A DNA stretch of 64,000 nucleotides from an uncultured Alphaproteobacteria bacterium (GTDB lineage: Bacteria > Pseudomonadota > Alphaproteobacteria > RF32 > CAG-239), in assembly GCA_910577095.1 (NCBI GenBank), contig CAJTLY010000007.1, forward strand, positions 47,206-111,205, read 5' to 3'. The notes below the pieces were generated by a model. That model saw nothing but the letters and a program-made list of their open reading frames with translations. It was not told the origin of the DNA and did no database searches. The translations under genes were made by a program, and so were the position numbers. Shown in pieces: positions 1 through 7,499 of the stretch (its first letter is position 1; each line of letters starts with the position of its first letter).

Positions 1-10
1 AAAGGGTCAT

Positions 11-772
11 ATGTTGTTCAAATATTCATTACTGCTGGCCGTTTTACTGAGCGGAACCGCTTTCGGCGTTCATGCCGCCGAAGACAACTCCGATTGGCTG
101 GAAAGCTATAACCGCGCCGTTTTCAATTTCAACTACCAACTCGATAAATATACGCTCAAACCGATTGCCAAAGGTTATCGCGCCGTTACAACACCCGATA
201 TCCGCAACCGGGTCAATTCGGCACTGTTCAATGTTATTGAACCGGTTTCTGCAGGCAACCACGCGCTGCAGGGAAACGGACAAAAAGCTGTAACGTCGGT
301 GGCGCGTTTCCTGATTAATTCTACGCTCGGTCTCGGCGGTATGTTTGATGTTGCCGAAGGCTGGGGGCTCAAAAAGAACCGTACCAACTTTGATGAAACT
401 CTTGCAACGTGGTGTGTGCCGGACGGCCCGTTCTTTATGATGCCGATATTAGGTCCCACAACCCCGCGGGCTTTAACCGGAACCGCCGTCGGCGCCGTCA
501 GCAATCCGGTTTACCTGTCAACGTTAAACGATGCCAACTACAGAGATAAAATTACTTGGAGTTATACTGCCGTTGATGCAATTGCCAGCCGCGAACGTTC
601 GCTGGACCTGCTTGACGATCTGGAAAAGAACTCGGTTGATTTTTACACCACCGTTCGTTCCGCATATATGCAAAACCGCCAGTCTCTCCGGCAATTGTGC
701 CGTTCGAACAAAGACGACGGCAAAGCCAGCTATGACTTTGATTTTGAAATCGAAGACGAAGACGAATTTTAA
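11..772 (+). CDS. mlaA: MlaA/VacJ outer-membrane lipid-asymmetry protein
   Basis: MlaA (VacJ) removes misplaced phospholipids from the outer leaflet of the outer membrane and hands them to periplasmic MlaC. The 253-residue protein starts with a signal peptide (about residues 1-22) and then shows typical MlaA sequence: NRAVFNFNYQLD near residue 34, the FLINSTLGLGGMFD segment near 95, and a PxLGPTTPR stretch near 148. The signal peptide has no lipobox cysteine, so the protein may not be lipidated, unlike E. coli MlaA. An AAGGG site lies 4 bases before the ATG at the very edge of the window. mlaC follows 22 bases later. The MlaFED transporter genes are presumably just upstream, outside the window. 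The acidic C-terminus (DFDFEIEDEDEF) is unusual. Confidence 0.93.
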   Translation: MLFKYSLLLAVLLSGTAFGVHAAEDNSDWLESYNRAVFNFNYQLDKYTLKPIAKGYRAVTTPDIRNRVNSALFNVIEPVSAGNHALQGNGQKAVTSVARFLINSTLGLGGMFDVAEGWGLKKNRTNFDETLATWCVPDGPFFMMPILGPTTPRALTGTAVGAVSNPVYLSTLNDANYRDKITWSYTAVDAIASRERSLDLLDDLEKNSVDFYTTVRSAYMQNRQSLRQLCRSNKDDGKASYDFDFEIEDEDEF

Positions 773-794
773 TTTTTTTACAGGAGACTGTCTG

Positions 795-1400
795 ATGAAG
801 AAAAATATTTTTGGCGTTTTAATTTCCTGCCTGATGCTGACGGCCTTTTCCGCCTCGGCCGCGGTAGACGCCGGCAACGCAAAGGCTTTTGTTGAAAAAG
901 TCACTCAGGAAGGGTTGGTCGACATCATTAACTCCAACGTTTCGCAACAGGAAAAAGACCGCCGGTTTGAAAAACTGTTCAACGAAGCGCTGGATCTTAA
1001 ATTCATCGGCCAGTTTGTTCTCGGCCGTTACTGGAGAACCGCCACGCCGGAACAAAAGAAAGAGTTTATTGAGGTTTATCGCCAGTTGAACGTCAAGACC
1101 TGGTCGCAACGTTTTGACGAATTCAGAGGCAAAAAATTCATTTTTAACGGAACCTCCCCTTCTTCTTCCGCCAACCAGATTTTTGTAAATTCGTCGGTGC
1201 CGATGGATCAGGGAAATCCGGCTTCGGTGGTTTGGCGGGTCAAACAAAGCGGCAACAGTTTCAAAATCGTTGACATTATTATCGAAAACGTCAGCCTTGC
1301 CATTACCGCCCGCAACGAATACACCGCCTTTATCAAAAAGTCGCCGAACGGCATTGACGGGCTGATTAAGGACCTGAAAGCCAAAGTTCGGCAAAACTAA
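795..1400 (+). CDS. mlaC: MlaC periplasmic phospholipid carrier
   Basis: MlaC (Ttg2D family) shuttles phospholipid between MlaA at the outer membrane and the MlaFEDB ABC transporter at the inner membrane. The 201-residue protein has a signal peptide ending near ASA (residue 22). The mature part has the family's pattern: LDLKFIGQFVLGRYWR near residue 65, TPEQKKEFIEVYRQL near 83, and VWRVKQSGNSFKIVDI near 140, followed by the VSLAITARNEY segment. I start it at the ATG at 795, preceded by CAGGAG, because the signal peptide begins there; the open frame extends further upstream, inside mlaA. It is the last gene of the operon and a strong terminator follows. Confidence 0.93.
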   Translation: MKKNIFGVLISCLMLTAFSASAAVDAGNAKAFVEKVTQEGLVDIINSNVSQQEKDRRFEKLFNEALDLKFIGQFVLGRYWRTATPEQKKEFIEVYRQLNVKTWSQRFDEFRGKKFIFNGTSPSSSANQIFVNSSVPMDQGNPASVVWRVKQSGNSFKIVDIIIENVSLAITARNEYTAFIKKSPNGIDGLIKDLKAKVRQN

Positions 1401-1421
1401 ACCACCGCTGACTTTTGTCCG

Positions 1422-1464
1422 CATTAAAAAAACGCTCCGAATATTTCGGAGCGTTTTTTTAATG
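1422..1464 (+). terminator. Bidirectional-looking intrinsic terminator after mlaC
   Basis: A perfect 20-bp inverted repeat (1422-1441 and 1445-1464) with a 3-base loop, GC-rich core CGCTCCGAA/TTCGGAGCG and seven Ts on the downstream arm. It closes the mla operon. Confidence 0.92.
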
Positions 1465-1498
1465 CGTTGCATTCACAAATAAATATTTTGCGAGTGCC

Positions 1499-1526
1499 TT
1501 ACAAAAGAGCGAAAAAAGAATATATA
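1499..1526 (+). promoter_or_regulatory. Candidate sigma-70 promoter of lemA
   Basis: TTACAA (1499-1504), 16-base spacer, TATATA (1521-1526). It lies directly after the mla terminator and about 65 bases before the lemA start codon, in an A/T-rich stretch. Confidence 0.5.
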
Positions 1527-1594
1527 AATCCGGTAAAAAGTTTTTTTCTTATTAAGATTTGTCTTTTTAGTTTTGTTCAGAAAGGATTATCTCA

Positions 1595-2167
1595 ATGAAA
1601 ATTTTAATTCCGATTGTCATTATCGCCGTTTTGCTGGGCATTTGGGGCGTCAACGGCGTTAACGGTCTGGTCCGCCAGGACGAAGACGTCAATGCCGCCT
1701 GGGCACAGGTACAGAATCAATATCAACGCCGCATGGATCTGATACCCAACCTGGTTTCAACCGTCAAGGGCTATGCTTCCCACGAAAAAGAAACCTTGCA
1801 GGCGGTTATCGAAGCGCGTGCCAACGCCACCAAAGTTTCGGTCAATCTCGATAACGCCAAACAATTTCAGGAATACATGAACGCCCAAAGCGGTTTAAGC
1901 TCGGCACTTTCCCGCCTGTTGGCCGTCTCCGAAAGATACCCGGATCTGAAGGCCAACCAGAATTTTCTGGCCTTGCAGGATCAGTTGGAAGGAACCGAAA
2001 ACCGCATTGCTGTGGCCCGCAAGGATTACATTGCGGTTGTGCGGCATTTCAATCAGCAGGTTCGAACCTTTCCGGGCGTTCTGTGGGCCATGATTTCGGG
2101 GTTGGGCGCCAAACCGACTTTTGATGCCGCCCAAGATGCACAAAAAGCGCCGATTGTCGCTTTTTAG
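1595..2167 (+). CDS. lemA: LemA family membrane-anchored protein
   Basis: LemA proteins are small coiled-coil proteins held in the inner membrane by one N-terminal helix; their molecular role is not settled. The 190-residue product has a hydrophobic anchor (residues 2-19), then the family signature: QDEDVNAAWAQVQNQYQRR near residue 30, DLIPNLVSTVKGYA near 48, and a C-terminal ARKDYIAVVRHFNQQVRTFPG block near 149. Length is normal for the family. The ATG is preceded by AAAGGA. The next gene, a TPM-domain protein, begins 12 bases after the stop; lemA/TPM pairs are common in bacteria, which suggests the two products work together. Confidence 0.95.
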   Translation: MKILIPIVIIAVLLGIWGVNGVNGLVRQDEDVNAAWAQVQNQYQRRMDLIPNLVSTVKGYASHEKETLQAVIEARANATKVSVNLDNAKQFQEYMNAQSGLSSALSRLLAVSERYPDLKANQNFLALQDQLEGTENRIAVARKDYIAVVRHFNQQVRTFPGVLWAMISGLGAKPTFDAAQDAQKAPIVAF

Positions 2168-2179
2168 GCAGAAAATCCA

Positions 2180-2860
2180 ATGAAAAAGATTCTCCTTGCA
2201 TTCATACTGTTTTGTATTTTTCTTCACCCGGTTCGGGCAGCGGAAACCGATTATCCGCTCCTGACCGGACAGGTTGTGGACGAAGCCGGCGTCCTCACCC
2301 CGCAACAAAAGTCGCAGCTGCTGCAACTGCTGGCTGCCGACAAAAACAATCAGGTGGCCGTTGCCGTGGTCAAAGACCTGCGGGGACAAAACGGACGCGA
2401 ATACGGGATCGAACTGGCCCGCCGCTGGCAATTGGGACAAAAAGGCAAGGACAACGGCGTGTTGATTTTGCTTTCGCCCAAAGACCGCTACGCCGGCATC
2501 GAAGTCGGCTACGGACTGGAGGATATTTTACCCGACAGCCTTACCGGCCGGATTTTAAGACAGGAAGTTTTTCCGCCGTTGCAGCGCAATCTCGACTACG
2601 GCACTGCCTTGTTTAACGGAACCAAAGCGGTGATGACGGTATTGGCAGGCGGCGAGCCGGGGTTGGCGGACGAAGAGGCCTCTCCGCTGGAAGACGCCGC
2701 TTCCGCACTGCTGACCTTGCTTATGATTTATCTCATTCTTTCGGGACGCGGGCGTTTTTTGGGCGGCGGCGGATCTTTCTTTCGCCGCGGCGGCGGAGGC
2801 GGCGGTTTTCGCGGCGGCGGCGGCAGTTTCGGCGGCGGCGGTGCCGGCGGACGATTTTGA
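2180..2860 (+). CDS. TPM-domain protein (YgcG family) with glycine-rich tail
   Basis: The 226-residue protein has a signal peptide (about 1-20), then a TPM phosphatase-fold domain (about residues 28-155) beginning LTGQVVDEAGVLTPQQ and containing RRWQLGQKGKDNGVLILLSPKDR and VGYGLED. One membrane helix follows (LLTLLMIYLILSG, near 178). The C-terminus is almost entirely glycine with serine, phenylalanine and arginine, which is the usual YgcG architecture. The TPM fold faces the periplasm and its tail is presumably cytoplasmic. It is co-transcribed with lemA. Some TPM proteins have phosphatase activity in vitro; whether this one does cannot be told from sequence. Confidence 0.92.
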   Translation: MKKILLAFILFCIFLHPVRAAETDYPLLTGQVVDEAGVLTPQQKSQLLQLLAADKNNQVAVAVVKDLRGQNGREYGIELARRWQLGQKGKDNGVLILLSPKDRYAGIEVGYGLEDILPDSLTGRILRQEVFPPLQRNLDYGTALFNGTKAVMTVLAGGEPGLADEEASPLEDAASALLTLLMIYLILSGRGRFLGGGGSFFRRGGGGGGFRGGGGSFGGGGAGGRF

Positions 2861-3015
2861 GGTATTTTAAATACCGTCAGGCCATGTTTTGCCCCGGTGC
2901 CGGCAAGCGCAAACTCAAATGCCAAAATCAATTTATTTCCGCCCGAAACCTTGAAAAGCGATCACCGCTGCTTATCTAGAAATCAGTTATATTTTCATAA
3001 AAAGAGGAAAATGCC

Positions 3016-3330
3016 ATGGGAACCATATTAAAATATATCTTTTACGTTGCACTTATCTTGGTCATCTATCTGGTCGCCAGAGGTATCTACGAAGGCCGAA
3101 TTACCGAAGACACCACGGTTAAAGAAGTCGGCAGCAACATTGCCGACGGCACGGAACAACTGGTCAACGAAACCAAACGTGCAATTGACGACAACAGCAG
3201 CGATGCCGCACGGGTTGCCGATCAGGCACCGGTTACCCGTCCGGCCGCTCCCGACTCCCAACGCGTTGCCGCGGCTGCCGATTCACAGCGTGCCGCCGCC
3301 CGTCGCCCGGCTCAACAACCGGTCGACTGA
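3016..3330 (+). CDS. Small single-pass membrane protein, unknown
   Basis: A 104-residue protein that I do not recognise. It has one N-terminal membrane helix (ILKYIFYVALILVIYLVA, residues 4-21), an acidic helical segment (about 30-62), and a low-complexity tail rich in alanine, proline, arginine and glutamine. An AGAGGAAA site precedes the ATG at 3016. Another ATG at 3011 is in a different frame and too close to the ribosome site. A strong terminator follows, so it is either a single-gene unit or the end of the lemA operon, which lies 155 bases upstream. Confidence 0.7.
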   Translation: MGTILKYIFYVALILVIYLVARGIYEGRITEDTTVKEVGSNIADGTEQLVNETKRAIDDNSSDAARVADQAPVTRPAAPDSQRVAAAADSQRAAARRPAQQPVD

Positions 3331-3355
3331 CAACACTTCCCCCTATCCGTCCTCC

Positions 3356-3387
3356 GGCTCTCCGTCAAATACGGAGAGCCTTTTTCT
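3356..3387 (+). terminator. Intrinsic terminator
   Basis: A 10-bp perfect stem GGCTCTCCGT (3356-3365) with ACGGAGAGCC (3371-3380), a 5-base loop and TTTTTCTT. It ends transcription of the small membrane protein gene. Confidence 0.9.
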
Positions 3388-3483
3388 TATGCTGATCCCG
3401 TTTCCCTATCGCTTTTTGACAAATATTCGTTAACAAACCTTTCAAATTTATACAAAAAGTTGTGGATAAAAGTTAATAAACCA

Positions 3484-3510
3484 TTTACTTTTAGGTGTAT
3501 TTATTATATT
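3484..3510 (+). promoter_or_regulatory. Possible promoter of the 3620 gene leader
   Basis: TATATT (3505-3510) with TTTACT 15 bases upstream (3484-3489). The spacing is short and the assignment weak. It is listed because something must transcribe the two hairpins and the long gene that follow. Confidence 0.25.
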
Positions 3511-3521
3511 GTTCGCGCGTA

Positions 3522-3557
3522 GCTTGAATCAGGTCCGTCCTGTTTCAGGCTTTTTTT
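3522..3557 (+). terminator. Leader hairpin A, terminator-like
   Basis: A 12-base arm (3522-3533) pairs with 3539-3550 across a 5-base loop, with one mismatch and one G-U pair, and is followed directly by seven Ts (3551-3557). It lies upstream of the 3620 gene, not behind any gene, so it may be an attenuator or the 3' end of a short RNA. Confidence 0.6.
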
Positions 3558-3558
3558 G

Positions 3559-3593
3559 ACCGCCATAGCCGTGTGCTATGGTGGTTTTGTTTT
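3559..3593 (+). terminator. Leader hairpin B, terminator-like
   Basis: An 11-bp stem, ACCGCCATAGC (3559-3569) with GCTATGGTGGT (3575-3585), contains one G-U pair and is followed by TTTTGTTTT. It begins immediately after hairpin A. The start codon at 3620 follows 27 bases later, with TAAGGA as ribosome site. Confidence 0.6.
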
Positions 3594-3619
3594 AAACGTA
3601 TAACTAAGGATAAAATAAA

Positions 3620-4942
3620 ATGACTAACAAATTGCAAAACACTAACGATAATCGCCACGGCAGACACAACCGCTTTAACGTCGCGGCGCCGGTGCTTGCC
3701 CGACAGATTGAGGCTTTGTCAGACCCCGGACGGGAACCGCTCCGGCAGATACAAGACCGGCTCAACCGGCTGGGATACGGCGGTTTGGACAACAGCCTGA
3801 TCGCCGGAATCAAACAGTTTCAGAAAGATCACGGCCTGCAGGCGGACGGTGTGATCAAAGCCGGCGGCGAAACCCTCCGCAAACTCAATCAACTCAGCAG
3901 TGACCCGCAAAATTTCCGGCCGATTGCAACAGCGTTGCCCGATACTTCGGGTCTGAGCCTGCGTGAAGAACTGGAAGGCCGCTTTAACGGAACCCTTCCG
4001 ATCGTCCGAACCGATCCGCAAACCGGTTTTCGCTCCGCTTATTATTTCGGCCGCGAGAACGAAACCACGCCGCTTTCTTCCGACCGGGCAGCTCTGTCCA
4101 TGTTGCCGCAAGCGCTGACGAAGAAAGATATTAACGCCAAGCCGCACAATTATTTCCGACTGCCGGAAGATTGTCACAATCCTCGTCATCTCTTGCGGAT
4201 GCACCTGAGAAGGCTAAATCGGGGTGGCCGGCGTACTGGTTCATTTCAACCCGACCATACCGGTTACAGCATGATCTCCACTTGTGACGACGGCCGCCAG
4301 TTCATCAATATGCAGGATTTGGAAAGAACTGATGATGGTAAGATCATCTTTAACCACAGTTATACACCGGCACGGAATTACCTCACCGACCACGGCATCG
4401 TCACCTGGAGTACCGAAATACCGGAAGAGATGAAAGCTCATTACGATAACATGACAGATTATCTCAATGCCAAAAATGCTTCTCACCGCATTGTGGCATT
4501 GGGAAATGAGGCGGAACGCATTTATAATCTGATGGGATTTGAAAACGAGCTGATAAACGCAGTACCGGATCAACAAAAACCGGAATACGGCCTTTCCTTT
4601 GATAACTGCAATACTTCCACTCAATGGAAAAAAGATAACCACCTTTCCAATTTTGAAGGTGATATAGAAGATATGATGGGCAATCATGTTGCCGGAGAAG
4701 GATGGGAAATGTGGAGAAATGTTAACGACCATTATCAAATTGTCGATGCGGCCAGAAATGCCTTGCTGGCACACAACCCGAAAATTGATTTTGCCGAGAT
4801 CTGCAATATTCATTGGAGTGATATCAACCAACCGCAGGGCGAAATGATGCGTTTTTCCGACAATCAGCGCAACTATATCGTTGATAAAAATCCCAACTAT
4901 AGGGGTACATATCAAGTTATGGTACAGTCGCGGCGGAAATAA
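3620..4942 (+). CDS. Peptidoglycan-binding-domain protein with uncharacterised C-terminal domain
   Basis: The 440-residue protein has no signal peptide or membrane helix. Residues about 36-92 form a peptidoglycan-binding-1 domain (LRQIQDRLNRLGYG, IAGIKQFQKDHGLQADG, ETLRKLNQL). I do not recognise the rest. Two short motifs stand out: PDHTGYSM (His213) and FDNCNTST (Cys330). A histidine before a cysteine, each in this kind of context, recalls circularly permuted papain/NlpC-like hydrolases, but that is only a suggestion. A ribosome site (TAAGGA) lies 10 bases upstream. The gene is preceded by two terminator-like hairpins and converges, with a 9-base gap, on an array of four membrane-protein paralogs. 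A copy of its last 19 codons survives inside that array (5633-5692). A secreted toxin or wall-active enzyme is possible; nothing shows how it would be exported. Confidence 0.85.
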   Translation: MTNKLQNTNDNRHGRHNRFNVAAPVLARQIEALSDPGREPLRQIQDRLNRLGYGGLDNSLIAGIKQFQKDHGLQADGVIKAGGETLRKLNQLSSDPQNFRPIATALPDTSGLSLREELEGRFNGTLPIVRTDPQTGFRSAYYFGRENETTPLSSDRAALSMLPQALTKKDINAKPHNYFRLPEDCHNPRHLLRMHLRRLNRGGRRTGSFQPDHTGYSMISTCDDGRQFINMQDLERTDDGKIIFNHSYTPARNYLTDHGIVTWSTEIPEEMKAHYDNMTDYLNAKNASHRIVALGNEAERIYNLMGFENELINAVPDQQKPEYGLSFDNCNTSTQWKKDNHLSNFEGDIEDMMGNHVAGEGWEMWRNVNDHYQIVDAARNALLAHNPKIDFAEICNIHWSDINQPQGEMMRFSDNQRNYIVDKNPNYRGTYQVMVQSRRK

Positions 4943-4951
4943 TCCGGGCTT

Positions 4952-5473
4952 TTAATTACGCAAAAAAGCAAAATAAGTGGAAAAAAGGGTAAAATAAAAA
5001 ATTATCCTCAGCACTTGGGTGGTTCGGGTCGGCTGATGGTCCAAGAAACAGTCTTTGGGCAAACATAAGCCGACCATTCCCCAAAAAGTGGAAGCAAAGA
5101 AAATATACATGGAACCCGTTTCCAACTGATGACGAAAAGGAATAAGAGAATATATTATGCTCATAATAAAAAACACAACTGTCATAGATAAGGATATCCA
5201 TGTTGCCCGTGCAAGAAATTGTCGCTTATTGTAACTGAAAACAGCAAAAATGTACGCTAAAAATGCTATAATGTATGGTGTCCCAAACAATAGCTTTTCA
5301 AATCCATAACACGCCATCTGTTGGGGGGTGTGAGAATCATTCGGATCTGCAAGCATCAACAGATAAAATAATCCCGCTAAAATCGCGCCGATAAAATACA
5401 GCGCCCTCACCACCTCAAACAATATCCGGCCGTATTTCAAAAATTTCTCATTCTTTAAAACTTGCAACATCAT
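4952..5473 (-). CDS. Array paralog 1: five-helix membrane protein
   Basis: A 173-residue protein of a family I do not recognise; four copies stand in tandem here. Likely membrane helices are at about residues 18-43, 66-82, 91-110, 120-138 and 153-170. The first 30 residues (MMLQVLKNEKFLKYGR onward) and the region from TFWGMVGLCLPKDCFLDHQ to the end are nearly identical in all copies, while the middle (about 35-120) differs. This copy ends FAFLRN: its last codons diverge from copies 3 and 4 where the repeat meets the 3' end of the large gene at 4942. GGAGGAAG lies just before the ATG pair. Transcription probably starts from its own promoter (5492-5520). Confidence 0.85.
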   Translation of the reverse strand: MMLQVLKNEKFLKYGRILFEVVRALYFIGAILAGLFYLLMLADPNDSHTPQQMACYGFEKLLFGTPYIIAFLAYIFAVFSYNKRQFLARATWISLSMTVVFFIMSIIYSLIPFRHQLETGSMYIFFASTFWGMVGLCLPKDCFLDHQPTRTTQVLRIIFYFTLFSTYFAFLRN

Positions 5474-5606
5474 TCTTCCTCCATTTCTAAAACTCTAGGC
5501 TAAATGAAAAATGATGTAAAGCTAAATTGTAAAATCCTCCGTCCTCAACAATCGTCCCCTCTCACGGCTAAATAATCGGAGATTTTAACCAAAGATATAA
5601 TAAAGC
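5471..5606. repeat. 136-bp array repeat, copy 1
   Basis: Start codon, ribosome site, promoter and upstream spacer of array paralog 1. Four copies (5471, 6216, 6855 and 7497) have exactly the same length, 136 bp, and differ at only a few positions. Each contains the near-palindrome AAAATCTCCG/CGGAGGATTTT on the minus strand. The copies are 745, 639 and 642 bp apart. Confidence 0.92.
5492..5520 (-). promoter_or_regulatory. Promoter of array paralog 1
   Basis: On the minus strand, TTTACA (5515-5520), a 17-base spacer and TAGAGT (5492-5497), about 20 bases before the start codon. The same arrangement is repeated before each paralog. Confidence 0.55.
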
Positions 5607-5632
5607 AAAAAAGCACAGTAAGTGAATAAAAG

Positions 5633-5692
5633 GATAAAAATTCTAACTATACAGATGTATATCAGGTTATGGGACAGCCAAAAGCCGAATAA
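5633..5692 (+). pseudogene. Relic of the 3' end of a 3620-like gene
   Basis: Read on the plus strand this gives DKNSNYTDVYQVMGQPKAE and a stop. The end of the 3620 gene gives DKNPNYRGTYQVMVQSRRK and a stop. Eleven of 19 residues match, with no gap, and the stop codons and following ATT/ATC-CGG bases also line up. Just before the relic (about 5601-5640) the DNA matches the 3' end of an array paralog. The two matches meet at the shared bases GATAAAA. The simplest reading is a second large-gene copy lost by a deletion that left only its tail. The relic overlaps, antisense, the last codons of paralog 2. Confidence 0.8.
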
Positions 5693-6218
5693 TTCGGTAT
5701 ACGGGGAAGGATAAAAAAGAAATTGATACAATAAAATAAAAAATTATCCTCAGCATTTGGGTGGTTCGGGTCGGCTGATGGTTCAAGAAACAGTCTTTGG
5801 GTAAACATAAGCCGACCATTCCCCAAAAAGTGGAAGCATAAAAGATATATAAGGAGGTCAACGCAAAAATATCGTTATCTATTCGAGGAAAATTATAAGG
5901 TATATATTGAGACAAAAAAACGATTAGAATTGAAAAAACAGATATCCATGTCACACGCTTTATAAATTGTCTCTTATTATAACTGAAAACGGCAAAGATG
6001 TACGCTACAAATGCGATCGCCGGAGGAAAACTAAGTAAATCTTTCAGTCCGCTCAAGGCGGCTTGTAATATCGTTTGTCTACCGTTCGGATCTGCAAGCA
6101 CAACTGTATAGAATAATCCGACTATAGTCGCACCGATAAAATACAGCGCTCTCACCACCTCAAACAATATTCGACCGTATTTCAAAAATTTCTCATTCTT
6201 CAAAACTTGCAACATCAT
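5667..6218 (-). CDS. Array paralog 2: five-helix membrane protein
   Basis: A 183-residue copy of the array family. The N-terminus matches paralog 1 almost exactly. The central part carries ADPNGRQTILQAALSGLKDLL, which it shares with paralog 4, and its own third-helix region (SILIVFLSQYIPYNFPRI). The C-terminus departs from the others after FYFIVSI and reads SFLSFPVYRIIRLLAVP, because it runs into the antisense of the relic at 5633-5692. It is therefore the longest copy. GGAGGAAG precedes the ATG pair. It has its own promoter at 6237-6265. Confidence 0.85.
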   Translation of the reverse strand: MMLQVLKNEKFLKYGRILFEVVRALYFIGATIVGLFYTVVLADPNGRQTILQAALSGLKDLLSFPPAIAFVAYIFAVFSYNKRQFIKRVTWISVFSILIVFLSQYIPYNFPRIDNDIFALTSLYIFYASTFWGMVGLCLPKDCFLNHQPTRTTQMLRIIFYFIVSISFLSFPVYRIIRLLAVP

Positions 6219-6351
6219 TCTTCCTCCATTCCTAAAACTTTAGGCTAAATGAAAAATGATGTAAAGCTAAATTGTAAAATCCTCCGTCCTCAACAATCGT
6301 CCCCTCTCACGGCTAAATAATCGGAGATTTTAGCCAAAGATATAATAAAGC
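6216..6351. repeat. 136-bp array repeat, copy 2
   Basis: Second copy of the promoter and spacer repeat. It matches copy 4 in reading ACTTTA where copies 1 and 3 read ACTCTA. Its far end forms the last codons of paralog 3. Confidence 0.92.
6237..6265 (-). promoter_or_regulatory. Promoter of array paralog 2
   Basis: On the minus strand, TTTACA (6260-6265), 17 bases, TAAAGT (6237-6242). One base better in the -10 than copies 1 and 3. Confidence 0.55.
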
Positions 6352-6857
6352 AAAAAAGCAAAATAAGTGGAAAAAAGGATAAAATAAAAAATTATCCTCA
6401 GCACTTGGGTGGTTCGGGTCGGCTGATGGTCCAAGAAACAGTCTTTGGGCAAACATAAGCCGACCATTCCCCAAAAAGTGGAAGCATAAAAGATAAATAC
6501 AGACCCTATATATAACAGACCATTGAAAGGAAGGTAAAAAAGCCTCATGTTCGTTATCAAATAAATAGCTCCCCCACTAAGTGATATCCAAGTTGCTCGT
6601 TTAATAAATTGCTCCTTGCTATAACTGAAAACGGCAAAAATGTATGCCGCAAACGCTATTGTCAGAGGAAAACCAAGTAAATCTTTCAGTCCCTCCCATG
6701 CGGCTTGTAATATACTCTGTCTGCCATTTGTATCCGAAACCACCAGATAAAACAATCCGATTAAAACTCCGCCGATAAAATACAGCGCCCTCACCACCTC
6801 AAACAATATCCGGCCGTATTTCAAAAATTTCTCATTCTTCAAAACTTGCAACATCAT
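6330..6857 (-). CDS. Array paralog 3: five-helix membrane protein
   Basis: A 175-residue copy. It shares the conserved N-terminus and the TFWGMVGLCLPKDCFLDHQ block; its middle reads VVSDTNGRQSILQAAWEGLKDLLGFPLTI and differs from the others at the third helix. The C-terminus (FAFLLYYIFG) runs into repeat copy 2, as in paralog 4; this is probably the original ending of the family. It is preceded by GGAGGAAG and its own promoter (6876-6904). Confidence 0.85.
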   Translation of the reverse strand: MMLQVLKNEKFLKYGRILFEVVRALYFIGGVLIGLFYLVVSDTNGRQSILQAAWEGLKDLLGFPLTIAFAAYIFAVFSYSKEQFIKRATWISLSGGAIYLITNMRLFYLPFNGLLYIGSVFIFYASTFWGMVGLCLPKDCFLDHQPTRTTQVLRIIFYFILFSTYFAFLLYYIFG

Positions 6858-6990
6858 TCTTCCTCCATTTCTAAAACTCTAGGCTAAATGAAAAATGATG
6901 TAAAGCTAAATTGTAAAATCCTCCGTCCTCAACAATCGTCCCCTCTCACGGCTAAATAATCGGAGATTTTAGCCAAAGATATAATAAAGC
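6855..6990. repeat. 136-bp array repeat, copy 3
   Basis: Third copy of the promoter and spacer repeat, carrying the ACTCTA variant seen in copy 1. Its far end encodes the last codons of paralog 4. Confidence 0.92.
6876..6904 (-). promoter_or_regulatory. Promoter of array paralog 3
   Basis: On the minus strand, TTTACA (6899-6904), 17 bases, TAGAGT (6876-6881). Confidence 0.55.
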
Positions 6991-7499
6991 AAAAAAGCAA
7001 AATAAGTGGAAAAAAGGGTAAAATAAAAAATTATCCTCAGCACTTGGGTGGTTCGGGTCGGCTGATGGTCCAAGAAACAGTGTTTCGGCAAACATAAGCC
7101 GACTATCCCCCAAAAAGTGGAAGCAAAGAAAATATACATGGAACCCACGACTACCAGATCATTAAAAGGAACATGAAAAAATCTCATCTGAGTTATAATA
7201 GAAATAGCCAACGTCAACAACGATATCCATGTCACACGTTTTATGAATTGTCTCTTATTATAACTGAAAACGGCAAAGATGTACGCTACAAATGCGATCG
7301 CCGGAGGAATGGTAAGTAAATCTTTCAGTCCGCTCAAGGCGGCTTGTAATATCGTTTGTCTACCGTTCGGATCTGCAAGCACAACTGTATAGAATAATCC
7401 GACTATAGTCGCGCCGATAAAATACAGCGCTCTCACTACCTCAAACAATATTCGGTCGTATTTCAAAAATTTCTCATTCTTTAAAACTTGCAACATCAT
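6969..7499 (-). CDS. Array paralog 4: five-helix membrane protein
   Basis: A 176-residue copy at the far end of the array. Its first 90 residues are close to paralog 2 (the same ADPNGRQTILQAALSGLKDLL stretch), while its third-helix region and C-terminus (SMYIFFAS, FAFLLYYIFG) resemble paralogs 1 and 3. This mixture points to recombination or gene conversion between copies. It carries small changes in otherwise constant blocks: KYDR for KYGR, and GIVGLCLPKHC for GMVGLCLPKDC. It has its own promoter at 7518-7546. Confidence 0.85.
   Translation of the reverse strand: MMLQVLKNEKFLKYDRILFEVVRALYFIGATIVGLFYTVVLADPNGRQTILQAALSGLKDLLTIPPAIAFVAYIFAVFSYNKRQFIKRVTWISLLTLAISIITQMRFFHVPFNDLVVVGSMYIFFASTFWGIVGLCLPKHCFLDHQPTRTTQVLRIIFYFTLFSTYFAFLLYYIFG

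Noticed and set aside
2755..2860. Trinucleotide microsatellite
   Set aside because: The GGC-rich run is the glycine-rich tail that is normal for this TPM protein family.
5633..5692. Possible short independent gene
   Set aside because: It has no start codon or ribosome site and is explained as the tail of a lost 3620-like gene.
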